This document shows, in pieces, positions 8,384 through 18,407 of a DNA stretch of 64,000 bases (its first letter is position 1; every line of letters begins with the position of its first letter). A model generated the notes under the pieces. It made no database searches and was not told the origin of the DNA. It saw only the letters and a program-made list of their open reading frames with translations. The translations under genes and the position numbers were made by a program. This DNA is from Enterobacter sp. RHBSTW-00175 (GTDB lineage: Bacteria > Pseudomonadota > Gammaproteobacteria > Enterobacterales > Enterobacteriaceae), in NCBI RefSeq assembly GCF_013927005.1, contig NZ_CP055930.1, positions 1,178,001 to 1,242,000 on the forward strand. Reading direction: 5' to 3'.

Positions 8384-9668
8384 TGTACGTTCCGGGGACA
8401 TGGTAGACAGGTGTTCGGGGACATGGTGAACACTTTTTAACATCCTTTACCCATGGTGATCGACTTTTTCTTCAGGTCGATCACCCCCACTTTCGTGCTG
8501 TACCACCACACCTCGTAGCTGCCGTCTTCCTGCATCTCCTTCAGCCCGACCCGTTCTCCCCTGAACGCCTTGCCTGCGCTCAGACTTACCCCTTTCACGC
8601 TCAGCTTTCCGCTGATATCCACTTTCCTGACCATCACGCCCTCGTCGTATTCCGGGGGCGTGGTGTTGCCGCTGTACTGCCGCTCTGACGGCTTATACCG
8701 CGACCCCGGTACCGCCATATCCAGCGCCTCATGCGGGCGTTCAAGGTTATAGACTGTCCGCCAGTGGTCGAAGGCGCGCTGCAGTTCGCCCCCGCTCGCG
8801 AACCACTTCCCCTGCAGCACTTCTGCCTTCAGGCTCCGGTGAAAACGCTCCAGCTTACCCTGCGTCTGCGGATGATACGGCCGGGAGTGCCCCACCCGGA
8901 TACCCAGACGCATCAGCCACAGCTCCAGCGCCGTCCAGGTGCCGGTGGTGTCTCCCCACGGAGAACCGTTGTCCATCGTCATCCGGTCCGGCAGGCCGTA
9001 GCGCTCAAACACGCTGACCAGCTGCTGCTGCACGGTCTCGCGCCGTTCATCGGTACAGTGCGCCAGGCACAGGGAAAATCGGGAGTGGTCGTCCAGCAGG
9101 GTGAGCGGATGGCAGCGGCCGCCTCCAAAGGGAAAGTGGCCCTTAAAATCCATCTGCCAGAGGCGGTTCGGCGCGTCATGTTCGAACCGTCCCGTGGCGG
9201 GAATGCCCGGTGAAGTGCCCGGCAGCAGACCGTGACGGGCCATGAGGTTATGGACGGTGCTGAAGGCGGGCATGGTGTGCCCCTGGTCTTCCAGCCAGCG
9301 CTTTATCTTGCGTGCGCCCCAGCGTTCATGGCGGTCATGCGCTATACGCAGCAGGGCAGTGATGTCGTCAGATGAGCGGTTCGGGGAATGGTGCGGTATG
9401 CGCGGGCGGTCCTGAAGGCCGGAGGCCCCTTCCTCCGCCCAGCGGCGAAGCCACTTATAGCCGGTGGCAGGTGAAATGCCGAAGCGACGGCAGAGGGAAC
9501 GGATGTTCGCCCCGTCCTGCGAGGCGAACAAAACAAACTCGGTACGTAATGACATGGTATCTCTCGCATCCCAGGACATAAGCGACTCCATAAACGGGTT
9601 CTTATGCCTTAGTTGTAAGTGTCTACCATGTCCCCGAACAAGTGTTCACTATGTCCCCGGACCGTACA
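8384..9668 (-). mobile_element. IS481-family insertion sequence, copy 1 (1285 bp)
   Basis: The ends are imperfect inverted repeats starting TGTACGTTCCGGGGACAT (left) and TGTACGGTCCGGGGACAT (right, reversed), each with a second GGGGACAT repeat about 26 bases further in. The element is flanked by a perfect 5-bp duplication GTGGG at 8379-8383 and 9669-9673, so this is a simple insertion. One transposase gene fills it. It sits in the loop of a CTCTCCC/GGGAGAG palindrome. The other copy (14251-15535) is equally long, and I see one base difference (T at 9343, C at 15210). Confidence 0.95.
8437..9591 (-). CDS. IS481-family DDE transposase, copy 1
   Basis: The 384-residue protein catalyses excision and insertion of the element. 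It has an N-terminal helix-turn-helix (CRRFGISPATGYKWLRRW, about residues 34-51), then an rve integrase core with the DDE triad visible as QMDFKGH, TMDNGSPWGD and GKLERFHRS, then a C-terminal beta domain. Further starts at Met5 and Met13 are possible. At residue 142-class position the two copies differ only upstream, in LLRIAHD here against LLRMAHD in copy 2. The frame is intact, so the element is potentially active. Confidence 0.94.
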   Translation of the reverse strand: MESLMSWDARDTMSLRTEFVLFASQDGANIRSLCRRFGISPATGYKWLRRWAEEGASGLQDRPRIPHHSPNRSSDDITALLRIAHDRHERWGARKIKRWLEDQGHTMPAFSTVHNLMARHGLLPGTSPGIPATGRFEHDAPNRLWQMDFKGHFPFGGGRCHPLTLLDDHSRFSLCLAHCTDERRETVQQQLVSVFERYGLPDRMTMDNGSPWGDTTGTWTALELWLMRLGIRVGHSRPYHPQTQGKLERFHRSLKAEVLQGKWFASGGELQRAFDHWRTVYNLERPHEALDMAVPGSRYKPSERQYSGNTTPPEYDEGVMVRKVDISGKLSVKGVSLSAGKAFRGERVGLKEMQEDGSYEVWWYSTKVGVIDLKKKSITMGKGC

Positions 9669-9709
9669 GTGGGAGAGGGCCGGGGTGAGGGGCACAGCGC
9701 GCAGAAATC

Positions 9710-10429
9710 TTACTTCAGCGTCCCCACCAGCGCCTTACGGCTGTCTTCCAGCGATACCACGCGCTTACACACGTCTTTACCGAACTGCTGGAAATCATCT
9801 TCCTGATTCTTCCATTCGTTCTGAATCGAGGTCTGTAGGCCGCCCAGACTACCTAAAACGCCCTGCAATGGGTTTCCGCCGCCTTTTAGCACAGCTTTGG
9901 CACCCATTTCGTTGATGCTGTCCTGCAAGATACCGCCCATCGCCTGATTCACCAGTTGCTGCCCATCGGCACGGACCTGGTCAATCGCTTTATAGTGGAA
10001 CGTCAGGCCATCGGTACGATGCTCAATAATGCGGTTCATCTGCTCTTTTAGCTGTTTGTCCAGCTTGGTCAGGCGAGTACGCATATTGCTGCTCTCACCC
10101 ACCTCTTTGGTGATGATTTTATCCAGTGCGACACGGCTCTTTTCAACGCGTGTCAGCGCACCTTCATCAATCCACGGCAGCGCGGTACGCAAATCTGCCT
10201 GATAATCTTTTGCCTGCTCGCGCTGCGCGGCGCTCAGATTGTACTGTTTGCCGTTAAACGTTACGTTGCCATCTGGTGTAATCACCAGATTGCCGTTTTC
10301 GCCTTTAACCTGCACGGTTTGCGGGCTTAATACCACATCGTCGCGCGGCGTCACGCCACATTTATACTCCGCATGGGCGGTGAATCCGGTTGCCATTAAT
10401 GCAACAGCCAGCAACGTTTTGCGCATCAT
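9710..10429 (-). CDS. yggN: YggN, DUF2884 periplasmic protein
   Basis: This 239-residue protein of unknown function has an N-terminal signal peptide (MMRKTLLAVALMATGFTAHA, cleavage after AHA) and so is periplasmic. The rest is largely helical with charged repeats (about residues 100-150, coiled-coil-like) and GGILQDSINEMGAKAVL, a recognisable DUF2884 segment. The open frame extends upstream into yggL, but GGGAGTTTTT precedes the ATG at 10429 and the length equals E. coli YggN. Its 3' end lies 42 bases from IS481 copy 1. Confidence 0.93.
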   Translation of the reverse strand: MMRKTLLAVALMATGFTAHAEYKCGVTPRDDVVLSPQTVQVKGENGNLVITPDGNVTFNGKQYNLSAAQREQAKDYQADLRTALPWIDEGALTRVEKSRVALDKIITKEVGESSNMRTRLTKLDKQLKEQMNRIIEHRTDGLTFHYKAIDQVRADGQQLVNQAMGGILQDSINEMGAKAVLKGGGNPLQGVLGSLGGLQTSIQNEWKNQEDDFQQFGKDVCKRVVSLEDSRKALVGTLK

Positions 10430-10482
10430 AAAAACTCCCTCAGACAAAATGGGCCAGCTAATGCTGGCCCCTTGATGCTTAC

Positions 10483-10809
10483 TTAGTCCCACCAAATATC
10501 GAAAAGTTCGCTGATACGCACGTCTTCAAATTTGCGGTCTTCAAGCCATTTACGTACTGCTGCCTGATGTTCTTCAGTGCATTTACCCACTTCTTGCAGG
10601 CAAATCAGGCCTTCCCATGACAGGTAACCACTGCCGTCAAACGCCAGCTTGTTGGGTTCAATCACGTCGCTAATGAAGGCATCAACGTCCTGATCAATTT
10701 GCTCTACGCTTGTACCTTCCGGGAAACGCCATGCGATAGAGAAACCCACTTCCTGGAATTCCTCGATGTGCATTTTTTTACGCAGACGACGGCTACGGTT
10801 CTTTGCCAT
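10483..10809 (-). CDS. yggL: YggL, DUF469 (50S-associated) protein
   Basis: YggL is a 108-residue cytoplasmic protein of the DUF469 family reported to associate with the 50S ribosomal subunit. The basic N-terminus [14 protein letters not shown] is followed by GFSIAWRFPEGTS, DGSGYLSWEGL and the end ELFDIWWD. The ATG at 10809 shares its first base with the last base of the trmB stop, so translation is coupled. trmB-yggL-yggN run leftward as one unit. Confidence 0.94.
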   Translation of the reverse strand: MAKNRSRRLRKKMHIEEFQEVGFSIAWRFPEGTSVEQIDQDVDAFISDVIEPNKLAFDGSGYLSWEGLICLQEVGKCTEEHQAAVRKWLEDRKFEDVRISELFDIWWD

Positions 10810-11528
10810 TATTTTACCCTCTCGAACATTAAGTCCCATACACCGTGACCAAGACGATGGCCACGCTGTTCAAATTTCGTCACCGGACGTGAATCCGGGC
10901 GCGGTACATAGTCGTTGCTCTCAGACTGGTTTTTATACCCGTCCAGAGACGACATCACTTCCAGCATATGTTCCGCATAAGGTTCCCAGTCGGTCGCCAT
11001 GTGGAAGACGCCGCCCAGTTTAAGTTTGCTTTTTACAAGCTCAGCAAACTGCGCCTGAACGATACGGCGTTTATTATGACGTGCTTTGTGCCACGGGTCA
11101 GGGAAAAAGAGCTGAACCATGTTCAAAGAATTGTCAGGAATCATTTTGTGCAGCACTTCTACCGCGTCGTGACACATCACGCGCAGGTTTTCTACGCCCT
11201 CTTCATGGGCGGTGGCCAGACATGCACCCACACCCGGCGAGTGAACTTCAATACCGAGGAAACTCTGCTCCGGGCGCGCTTTGGCCATGGTCACAAGCGA
11301 CGTACCCATGCCAAAACCAATCTCAAGCGTAACCGGTGTTTCACGGCCAAACAGTTCGGCGAAATCAACAGGCTGTTCACTGAACTCAACGCCCATCACC
11401 GGCCAGTAGTTATCCAGCGCATGTTGCTGCCCTTTGGTCAGGCGGCCCTGACGGCGGACAAAGCTGCGAATACGGCGCAGTGGGCGGCCGTTTTCATCAA
11501 ATTCCGGTGAAATGACGTCGTTTTTCAT
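10809..11528 (-). CDS. trmB: tRNA (guanine-N7-)-methyltransferase TrmB
   Basis: TrmB forms m7G46 in the variable loop of many tRNAs with SAM as donor. The 239-residue product equals E. coli TrmB. Motif I is [11 protein letters not shown], the family motif [15 protein letters not shown] contains the catalytic-site Asp and RNA-contacting basic residues, and the C-terminus has [16 protein letters not shown]. The frame is open 42 bases upstream, but [18 protein letters not shown] is the family start. It is divergent from mutY over 144 bases. Confidence 0.97.
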   Translation of the reverse strand: MKNDVISPEFDENGRPLRRIRSFVRRQGRLTKGQQHALDNYWPVMGVEFSEQPVDFAELFGRETPVTLEIGFGMGTSLVTMAKARPEQSFLGIEVHSPGVGACLATAHEEGVENLRVMCHDAVEVLHKMIPDNSLNMVQLFFPDPWHKARHNKRRIVQAQFAELVKSKLKLGGVFHMATDWEPYAEHMLEVMSSLDGYKNQSESNDYVPRPDSRPVTKFEQRGHRLGHGVWDLMFERVK

Positions 11529-11672
11529 AAAAGAGTTGTCTGCTTGTGAGAATGTTCGTGAAACGGGCATTATCCAAAGTTAAGGCTTCTATGCAAGCAT
11601 GGGAAAGATCCGGTTTACAGCAGATTGACGCTGTGCTGCAATCTGCGTCCCTGATTATGTGAATCGATAACC

Positions 11673-12725
11673 ATGCAAGCCTCTCAATTTTCAGCCCAGG
11701 TGCTGGACTGGTACGACAAATACGGGCGTAAAACCCTGCCCTGGCAAATTGAAAAAACGCCTTACAAAGTATGGCTCTCCGAAGTGATGTTGCAACAAAC
11801 GCAGGTCGCCACGGTTATTCCTTATTTTGAGCGTTTTATGGCACGCTTCCCTACGGTGACCGACCTGGCGAATGCCCCGCTGGACGAGGTACTGCACCTG
11901 TGGACGGGGCTTGGCTATTACGCCCGTGCGCGTAATCTGCACAAAGCAGCACAGCAGGTTGCCACTCGCCATCATGGCAAATTCCCTGAAACCTTTGAAG
12001 AGGTTGCTGATTTACCTGGCGTTGGGCGCTCAACCGCAGGCGCGATCCTCTCTTTGTCATTAGGTAAACATTTCCCAATCCTCGACGGCAACGTCAAACG
12101 CGTGCTCGCACGTTCTTACGCGGTGGGCGGCTGGCCTGGCAAGAAAGACGTTGAGAAACGTCTGTGGGAAATCAGTGAAGTGGTCACGCCCGCTAAAGGT
12201 GTGGAACGTTTTAATCAGGCGATGATGGATCTGGGTGCGATGGTATGTACCCGTTCCCGACCTAAGTGCGAACTCTGTCCGGTGAATAATATTTGCGTGG
12301 CCTATGCCAACAACAGCTGGGCGCAGTACCCGGGCAAAAAACCGAAACAGACGCTTCCAGAGCGCACTGGCTACATGTTGCTGATGCAGCAGGGCGATGA
12401 TGTATTTCTCGCCCAGCGCCCGCCAAGCGGCCTGTGGGGTGGTCTATACTGCTTCCCACAATTTGAAGATGAAGCATCGCTGCGGGAATGGCTTAAGCAG
12501 CGCGGGATTGCTGCCGATAACCTCATGCAACAGACCGCGTTTCGCCACACCTTCAGCCATTTCCATCTGGATATTGTGCCAATGTGGCTTCCCGTGTCCT
12601 CATTTGCCTCGTGCATGGATGAAGGTCCGGCTCTCTGGTATAACTTAGCGCAACCGCCATCAGTCGGGCTCGCGGCTCCCGTAGAGCGTCTGTTACAGCA
12701 ATTACGTGCCGGTGCAATGGTTTAG
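11673..12725 (+). CDS. mutY: A/G-specific adenine glycosylase MutY
   Basis: MutY removes adenine mispaired with 8-oxoguanine or guanine, preventing G:C to T:A transversions. The 350-residue protein has the helix-hairpin-helix GPD domain ([12 protein letters not shown], catalytic Asp in LDGNVKR), the 4Fe-4S loop Cys-x6-Cys-x2-Cys-x5-Cys ([17 protein letters not shown]) and a C-terminal NUDIX-like 8-oxoG recognition domain with the [10 protein letters not shown] loop. yggX follows after 26 bases. The gene lies between two directly repeated IS481 copies. Confidence 0.97.
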   Translation: MQASQFSAQVLDWYDKYGRKTLPWQIEKTPYKVWLSEVMLQQTQVATVIPYFERFMARFPTVTDLANAPLDEVLHLWTGLGYYARARNLHKAAQQVATRHHGKFPETFEEVADLPGVGRSTAGAILSLSLGKHFPILDGNVKRVLARSYAVGGWPGKKDVEKRLWEISEVVTPAKGVERFNQAMMDLGAMVCTRSRPKCELCPVNNICVAYANNSWAQYPGKKPKQTLPERTGYMLLMQQGDDVFLAQRPPSGLWGGLYCFPQFEDEASLREWLKQRGIAADNLMQQTAFRHTFSHFHLDIVPMWLPVSSFASCMDEGPALWYNLAQPPSVGLAAPVERLLQQLRAGAMV

Positions 12726-12751
12726 CATCGGCTAGATAAAGAGGAATGAGT

Positions 12752-13024
12752 ATGGCCAGAACCATTTTTTGCACTTTTTTACAGCGCGACGCTGAAGGAC
12801 AAGACTTTCAGCTCTATCCAGGTGAAATAGGAAAGCGCATCTATAACGAAATCTCCAAAGAAGCCTGGGGACAGTGGCAGAAAAAGCAAACCATGCTGAT
12901 TAACGAGAAAAAACTCAGCATGATGAACCCGGAACACCGCAAGCTGCTGGAACAAGAAATGGTGAACTTCCTGTTCGAAGGTAAAGACGTGCACATCGAA
13001 GGCTATACGCCACCGGAAAAATAA
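12752..13024 (+). CDS. yggX: YggX, Fe(2+)-trafficking protein
   Basis: YggX is a small cytoplasmic protein that protects Fe-S clusters from oxidative damage and takes part in iron trafficking. The product is 90 residues from the ATG at 12752. An ATG at 12746 lies too close to the GAGGA ribosome binding site, and [13 protein letters not shown] corresponds to the E. coli start MSRTIF. The single conserved Cys is in TIFCTF (residue 7), and [10 protein letters not shown] is the family core. It is part of the mutY-yggX-mltC run. Confidence 0.95.
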   Translation: MARTIFCTFLQRDAEGQDFQLYPGEIGKRIYNEISKEAWGQWQKKQTMLINEKKLSMMNPEHRKLLEQEMVNFLFEGKDVHIEGYTPPEK

Positions 13025-13041
13025 TATTCTGCGGGCTGGTA

Positions 13042-13108
13042 CCCGGCGGCGCTTCGCTTACCCGGGCCTACGGTTTCGTAGGCCGGGTAAGCGCAGCGCC
13101 AACCGGCG
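13042..13108. repeat. REP/BIME palindromic repeat between yggX and mltC
   Basis: Two inverted REP-type units, with arms CCGGCGGCGCTTCGCTTACCCGG and the reverse GCCGGGTAAGCGCAGCGCC, flank GGGCCTACGGTTTCGTAGG. This is the normal BIME layout and may stabilise upstream mRNA. Confidence 0.8.
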
Positions 13109-13122
13109 AAAGCAACGACTAA

Positions 13123-14226
<1,104 letters not shown>

Positions 14227-14250
14227 TCCCCTCACCCTGCCCTCTCCCCC

Positions 14251-15535
14251 TGTACGTTCCGGGGACATGGTAGACAGGTGTTCGGGGACATGGTGAACAC
14301 TTTTTAACATCCTTTACCCATGGTGATCGACTTTTTCTTCAGGTCGATCACCCCCACTTTCGTGCTGTACCACCACACCTCGTAGCTGCCGTCTTCCTGC
14401 ATCTCCTTCAGCCCGACCCGTTCTCCCCTGAACGCCTTGCCTGCGCTCAGACTTACCCCTTTCACGCTCAGCTTTCCGCTGATATCCACTTTCCTGACCA
14501 TCACGCCCTCGTCGTATTCCGGGGGCGTGGTGTTGCCGCTGTACTGCCGCTCTGACGGCTTATACCGCGACCCCGGTACCGCCATATCCAGCGCCTCATG
14601 CGGGCGTTCAAGGTTATAGACTGTCCGCCAGTGGTCGAAGGCGCGCTGCAGTTCGCCCCCGCTCGCGAACCACTTCCCCTGCAGCACTTCTGCCTTCAGG
14701 CTCCGGTGAAAACGCTCCAGCTTACCCTGCGTCTGCGGATGATACGGCCGGGAGTGCCCCACCCGGATACCCAGACGCATCAGCCACAGCTCCAGCGCCG
14801 TCCAGGTGCCGGTGGTGTCTCCCCACGGAGAACCGTTGTCCATCGTCATCCGGTCCGGCAGGCCGTAGCGCTCAAACACGCTGACCAGCTGCTGCTGCAC
14901 GGTCTCGCGCCGTTCATCGGTACAGTGCGCCAGGCACAGGGAAAATCGGGAGTGGTCGTCCAGCAGGGTGAGCGGATGGCAGCGGCCGCCTCCAAAGGGA
15001 AAGTGGCCCTTAAAATCCATCTGCCAGAGGCGGTTCGGCGCGTCATGTTCGAACCGTCCCGTGGCGGGAATGCCCGGTGAAGTGCCCGGCAGCAGACCGT
15101 GACGGGCCATGAGGTTATGGACGGTGCTGAAGGCGGGCATGGTGTGCCCCTGGTCTTCCAGCCAGCGCTTTATCTTGCGTGCGCCCCAGCGTTCATGGCG
15201 GTCATGCGCCATACGCAGCAGGGCAGTGATGTCGTCAGATGAGCGGTTCGGGGAATGGTGCGGTATGCGCGGGCGGTCCTGAAGGCCGGAGGCCCCTTCC
15301 TCCGCCCAGCGGCGAAGCCACTTATAGCCGGTGGCAGGTGAAATGCCGAAGCGACGGCAGAGGGAACGGATGTTCGCCCCGTCCTGCGAGGCGAACAAAA
15401 CAAACTCGGTACGTAATGACATGGTATCTCTCGCATCCCAGGACATAAGCGACTCCATAAACGGGTTCTTATGCCTTAGTTGTAAGTGTCTACCATGTCC
15501 CCGAACAAGTGTTCACTATGTCCCCGGACCGTACA
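14251..15535 (-). mobile_element. IS481-family insertion sequence, copy 2 (1285 bp)
   Basis: It has the same ends and length as the element at 8384-9668 and the same orientation. The flanking 5-bp duplication is CCCCC (14246-14250 and 15536-15540), different from copy 1, so it is an independent transposition rather than a segmental duplication. The uninterrupted target would have been CCTCTCCCCC followed by AAGGGGAGAGG, again a hairpin loop. It separates mltC from the nupG promoter. Confidence 0.95.
14304..15458 (-). CDS. IS481-family DDE transposase, copy 2
   Basis: This 384-residue transposase differs from copy 1 by a single residue that I can see: LLRMAHD here, LLRIAHD in copy 1. The helix-turn-helix and the DDE triad (QMDFKGH, TMDNGSP, GKLERFH) are the same and intact. 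The near identity of the copies means recent spread within this genome, or gene conversion between them. Confidence 0.94.
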   Translation of the reverse strand: MESLMSWDARDTMSLRTEFVLFASQDGANIRSLCRRFGISPATGYKWLRRWAEEGASGLQDRPRIPHHSPNRSSDDITALLRMAHDRHERWGARKIKRWLEDQGHTMPAFSTVHNLMARHGLLPGTSPGIPATGRFEHDAPNRLWQMDFKGHFPFGGGRCHPLTLLDDHSRFSLCLAHCTDERRETVQQQLVSVFERYGLPDRMTMDNGSPWGDTTGTWTALELWLMRLGIRVGHSRPYHPQTQGKLERFHRSLKAEVLQGKWFASGGELQRAFDHWRTVYNLERPHEALDMAVPGSRYKPSERQYSGNTTPPEYDEGVMVRKVDISGKLSVKGVSLSAGKAFRGERVGLKEMQEDGSYEVWWYSTKVGVIDLKKKSITMGKGC

Positions 15536-15577
15536 CCCCCAAGGGGAGAGGGTAAAAAGATCCCACCCATACGAAAA

Positions 15578-15593
15578 TGTTATTTGCATCACA
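15578..15593 (+). promoter_or_regulatory. Candidate CRP site upstream of nupG
   Basis: TGTTATTTGCATCACA matches the CRP consensus TGTGA-N6-TCACA at nine of ten conserved bases. It lies 145 bases before the nupG start and only 43 bases from IS481 copy 2. E. coli nupG is known to be activated by cAMP-CRP and repressed by CytR and DeoR; binding here is inferred. Confidence 0.55.
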
Positions 15594-15737
15594 ATCCAAA
15601 CTGCAAATTAATGTGGATTGCATTTTTTTGCGGGAGGTAACAAAACAAATTGTTGCCTGCTGATAGAATTGCATCAAATACCAACCCTGAATGTTTCTAT
15701 AACAACATATCTCCCGCTCACTTGTGAGGAAAGTAAC

Positions 15738-16994
15738 ATGAACCTTAAGCTGCAGCTTAAAATCTTGTCGTTTCTGCAGTTCTGCCTGTGGGGTAGCTGG
15801 CTGACTACACTCGGCTCCTATATGTTTGTGACGCTCAAGTTCGATGGTGCGTCTATCGGTGCCGTATACAGCTCGCTCGGTATTGCGGCTGTCTTCATGC
15901 CAACGCTGCTGGGTATCGTGGCGGATAAATGGTTAAGCGCAAAATGGTTATACATGCTGTGTCATCTGGTGGGTGCGGGGACGCTGTTTATGGCAGCCGA
16001 AGTCACCACGCCTGGCGCGATGTTCATGATTATCCTGCTTAACTCGCTGGCCTATATGCCAACGCTTGGCCTTATCAACACCATCTCCTACTACCGCCTG
16101 AAATCAAACGGTATGGATATTGTGACTGACTTCCCGCCAATCCGTATCTGGGGCACTATCGGCTTTATCATGGCGATGTGGGGCGTGAGCTTCGCGGGCT
16201 TCGAACTGAGCCATATGCAGCTCTATATCGGTGCTGCGCTGTCTGTTGTGCTGGCGATCTTCACCCTGACGCTGCCGCACATTCCGGTATCTAACCAGCA
16301 GAAAAACCAGAGCTGGAGCACCATGCTGGGCCTGGATGCATTTGCGCTGTTCAAAAACAAACGCATGGCGATTTTCTTTATCTTCTCCATGCTGCTGGGT
16401 GCAGAACTGCAAATCACCAACATGTTCGGCAACACCTTCCTGCACAGCTTCGATAACAACCCGCTGTTCTCCGGTAGCTTTATCGTTGAACACGCGTCCG
16501 TCATGATGTCTATCTCTCAGATCTCTGAGACGCTGTTCATCCTGACCATCCCGTTCTTCCTGAGCCGCTACGGCATCAAGAACGTGATGCTTATCAGTAT
16601 CGCTGCCTGGATGTTGCGCTTCGGCCTGTTCGCTTACGGCGACCCAAGCCCGTTCGGCACCGTGCTGCTGGTTCTGTCGATGATTGTTTACGGCTGCGCC
16701 TTCGACTTCTTCAACATTTCGGGTTCCGTATTTGTGGAAAAAGAAGTGAAGCCTGAAATCCGCGCCAGTGCTCAGGGTATGTTCCTGATGATGACCAACG
16801 GCTTCGGCTGTATTCTGGGCGGTGTGGTGAGCGGTAAAGTGGTTGAGATGTACACCACCAACGGCATCACTAACTGGCAGCCAGTGTGGCTCATCTTCGC
16901 CGCGTACTCGCTGGTACTGTTCTTCGCGTTTATCGCGCTGTTCAAGTACAAACACGTTCGCGTTCCGAACGGTGCGCAGCCAATCGCGCATTGA
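15738..16994 (+). CDS. nupG: Nucleoside:H+ symporter NupG
   Basis: NupG imports purine and pyrimidine nucleosides with protons through the inner membrane. The 418-residue product equals the E. coli length and belongs to the nucleoside:H+ symporter branch of the major facilitator superfamily, with twelve hydrophobic spans. The open frame extends 120 bases upstream, but GAGGAAAGTAAC precedes the ATG at 15738 and MNLKLQLKILSFLQF is the family start. It is a single-gene unit followed by a REP sequence. Confidence 0.96.
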   Translation: MNLKLQLKILSFLQFCLWGSWLTTLGSYMFVTLKFDGASIGAVYSSLGIAAVFMPTLLGIVADKWLSAKWLYMLCHLVGAGTLFMAAEVTTPGAMFMIILLNSLAYMPTLGLINTISYYRLKSNGMDIVTDFPPIRIWGTIGFIMAMWGVSFAGFELSHMQLYIGAALSVVLAIFTLTLPHIPVSNQQKNQSWSTMLGLDAFALFKNKRMAIFFIFSMLLGAELQITNMFGNTFLHSFDNNPLFSGSFIVEHASVMMSISQISETLFILTIPFFLSRYGIKNVMLISIAAWMLRFGLFAYGDPSPFGTVLLVLSMIVYGCAFDFFNISGSVFVEKEVKPEIRASAQGMFLMMTNGFGCILGGVVSGKVVEMYTTNGITNWQPVWLIFAAYSLVLFFAFIALFKYKHVRVPNGAQPIAH

Positions 16995-17009
16995 TCTTTG
17001 GCGTGTTGT

Positions 17010-17085
17010 GCCCGGTGGCGGCTACGCCTTACCGGGCCTACAAAAGCACAGAAAGATAGCCGGGTAAGCGTTAGCGCCACCCGGC
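17010..17085. repeat. REP/BIME between nupG and citG
   Basis: Inverted REP units (CCCGGTGGCGGCTACGCC...CCGGGCC and GCCGGGTAAGCG...GCCACCCGGC) lie in the gap between the convergent nupG and citG genes. The right unit reaches the citG stop codon. Confidence 0.8.
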
Positions 17086-17891
17086 TATTTTATTTCAGAA
17101 AGCACCCATCCCACCGACAGCAAATCCGCACTGCCTCCCGGGCTCAGGTTCCGTTCAATCAATGCGTTATCCATCTTAAGCAGCGCATCATGATCCCAGC
17201 CATTCGCCAGCAGTTCACGCGCATAGCCCTGCACGTAGCGCAGCCCATCGATACCGCCGCGCGACACCAGGTTACTGTCCTGATTAACCGCCATCAGGCA
17301 TAACAGTAATTCATGAAGCGAACGCCCGCTCCACTTCGCCAGCGCGTTGCGTACCGTCGAAAAACCGCTTTCCGCCTCACCGCGTGCGCCGGTTAGACCA
17401 TACTGCTGAAACTGCCGCTCGCCCGCCGTTGCCTGCCCGCTGCGCCCTGCCAGCTCACGCGTCACCAGCCCACGGCAGATGTTACTCACCTCACAGCACA
17501 GGCTCTCTGCGCTCACTTTTTGCACCCTCCCGGAGGCAAAACAGAGCAAGCCGAGGGCAAAAATCCCACCTTTGTGAGTGTTCACTCCGTCCGTTGCCAT
17601 ATACATGGCCTGTTCACAGGCTATGCCCATCGGGCGGATAAGGCGCAACTGTTCTGTCACAGGCTTATCTGCATGGGCATCGCCCAGCGCGGCAAAGCGC
17701 GTAAACCACGGCGAAATTGCCGCAATGCTGCGGGCAAACAGGGCATGGTCCATATCGCGGTGGGAACCATTATTAAGCTTATCCACTAGACCCGGTTTTG
17801 GCGTCAGCTCCAGCTCCTGCCAGAGCGCCTCTTCCGCAAGTCCGGGCACATCCCACTGACGCGGTTTAGTCGCGAGCAAACCAGTCATCAA
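17085..17891 (-). CDS. citG: CitG, triphosphoribosyl-dephospho-CoA synthase
   Basis: CitG makes 2'-(5''-triphosphoribosyl)-3'-dephospho-CoA from ATP and dephospho-CoA, the precursor of the citrate lyase prosthetic group. The 268-residue product has the family segments ELTPKPGLVDKLNNGSHRDM and GVNTHKGGIFALG near the middle, and GLTGARGEAESGF. It overlaps the citX end by 26 bases and is last in the cit operon. ATG at 17891 or 17888 could start it. Confidence 0.94.
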   Translation of the reverse strand: MMTGLLATKPRQWDVPGLAEEALWQELELTPKPGLVDKLNNGSHRDMDHALFARSIAAISPWFTRFAALGDAHADKPVTEQLRLIRPMGIACEQAMYMATDGVNTHKGGIFALGLLCFASGRVQKVSAESLCCEVSNICRGLVTRELAGRSGQATAGERQFQQYGLTGARGEAESGFSTVRNALAKWSGRSLHELLLCLMAVNQDSNLVSRGGIDGLRYVQGYARELLANGWDHDALLKMDNALIERNLSPGGSADLLSVGWVLSEIK

Positions 17892-18405
17892 TCATCTTCT
17901 CCACGCGAGCCGTCACCTGTTCAACAGGATGATTTCGCGAACGGGAACAGGCGTGGGCGGGTTCGTCACAAATCAGGCAACGACGCAGATTCGCGCCTAA
18001 TGATACCCGGCCAACATGGCCGTTATGGGGGCAAATCACATCCAGATCCCAGAGCCTGCCGAGTGGATGCGTCTGTTCCAGCTCTGCGCAGTGGGCTTTC
18101 ATTTCCGCCGCCTGATGGGCCACGCACCATAGCGCCTCTGGCCCTGTCGGCAGCCATAAAACCTGGCGGTCAAGCACCTGCCAACGGTTCTCCCACAGCA
18201 GCTGATCGCACATCTGTAGTGCCACACCCATCGTATTGCGATAACGCAGGCTGTCTTTGATTTCACCCGGCGTGACCAGGGTAAGAGAAATCACCGGTTG
18301 TTGATAGTGCGCAAGCCAGTCAGCCTGGCGTGCTGCGCGGCGCTCTTTCGCCGCCAGCAACGCTTCCAGGCTGACACCCGCCTGCACGGGTGTCGCTGTC
18401 GTCAT
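17866..18405 (-). CDS. citX: CitX, apo-citrate lyase phosphoribosyl-dephospho-CoA transferase
   Basis: CitX transfers the CitG product to the acyl carrier protein CitD, completing holo-citrate lyase. The 179-residue protein is the usual length, with LGRLWDLDVICP (the nucleotidyltransferase-like acidic motif) and a C-terminal Cys/His-rich stretch (RRCLICDEPAHACSRSRNH) typical of the family. It starts 2 bases after the citF stop and runs into citG, so it is translationally coupled on both sides. Confidence 0.94.
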   Translation of the reverse strand: MTTATPVQAGVSLEALLAAKERRAARQADWLAHYQQPVISLTLVTPGEIKDSLRYRNTMGVALQMCDQLLWENRWQVLDRQVLWLPTGPEALWCVAHQAAEMKAHCAELEQTHPLGRLWDLDVICPHNGHVGRVSLGANLRRCLICDEPAHACSRSRNHPVEQVTARVEKMIDDWFARD

Positions 18406-18407
18406 GA

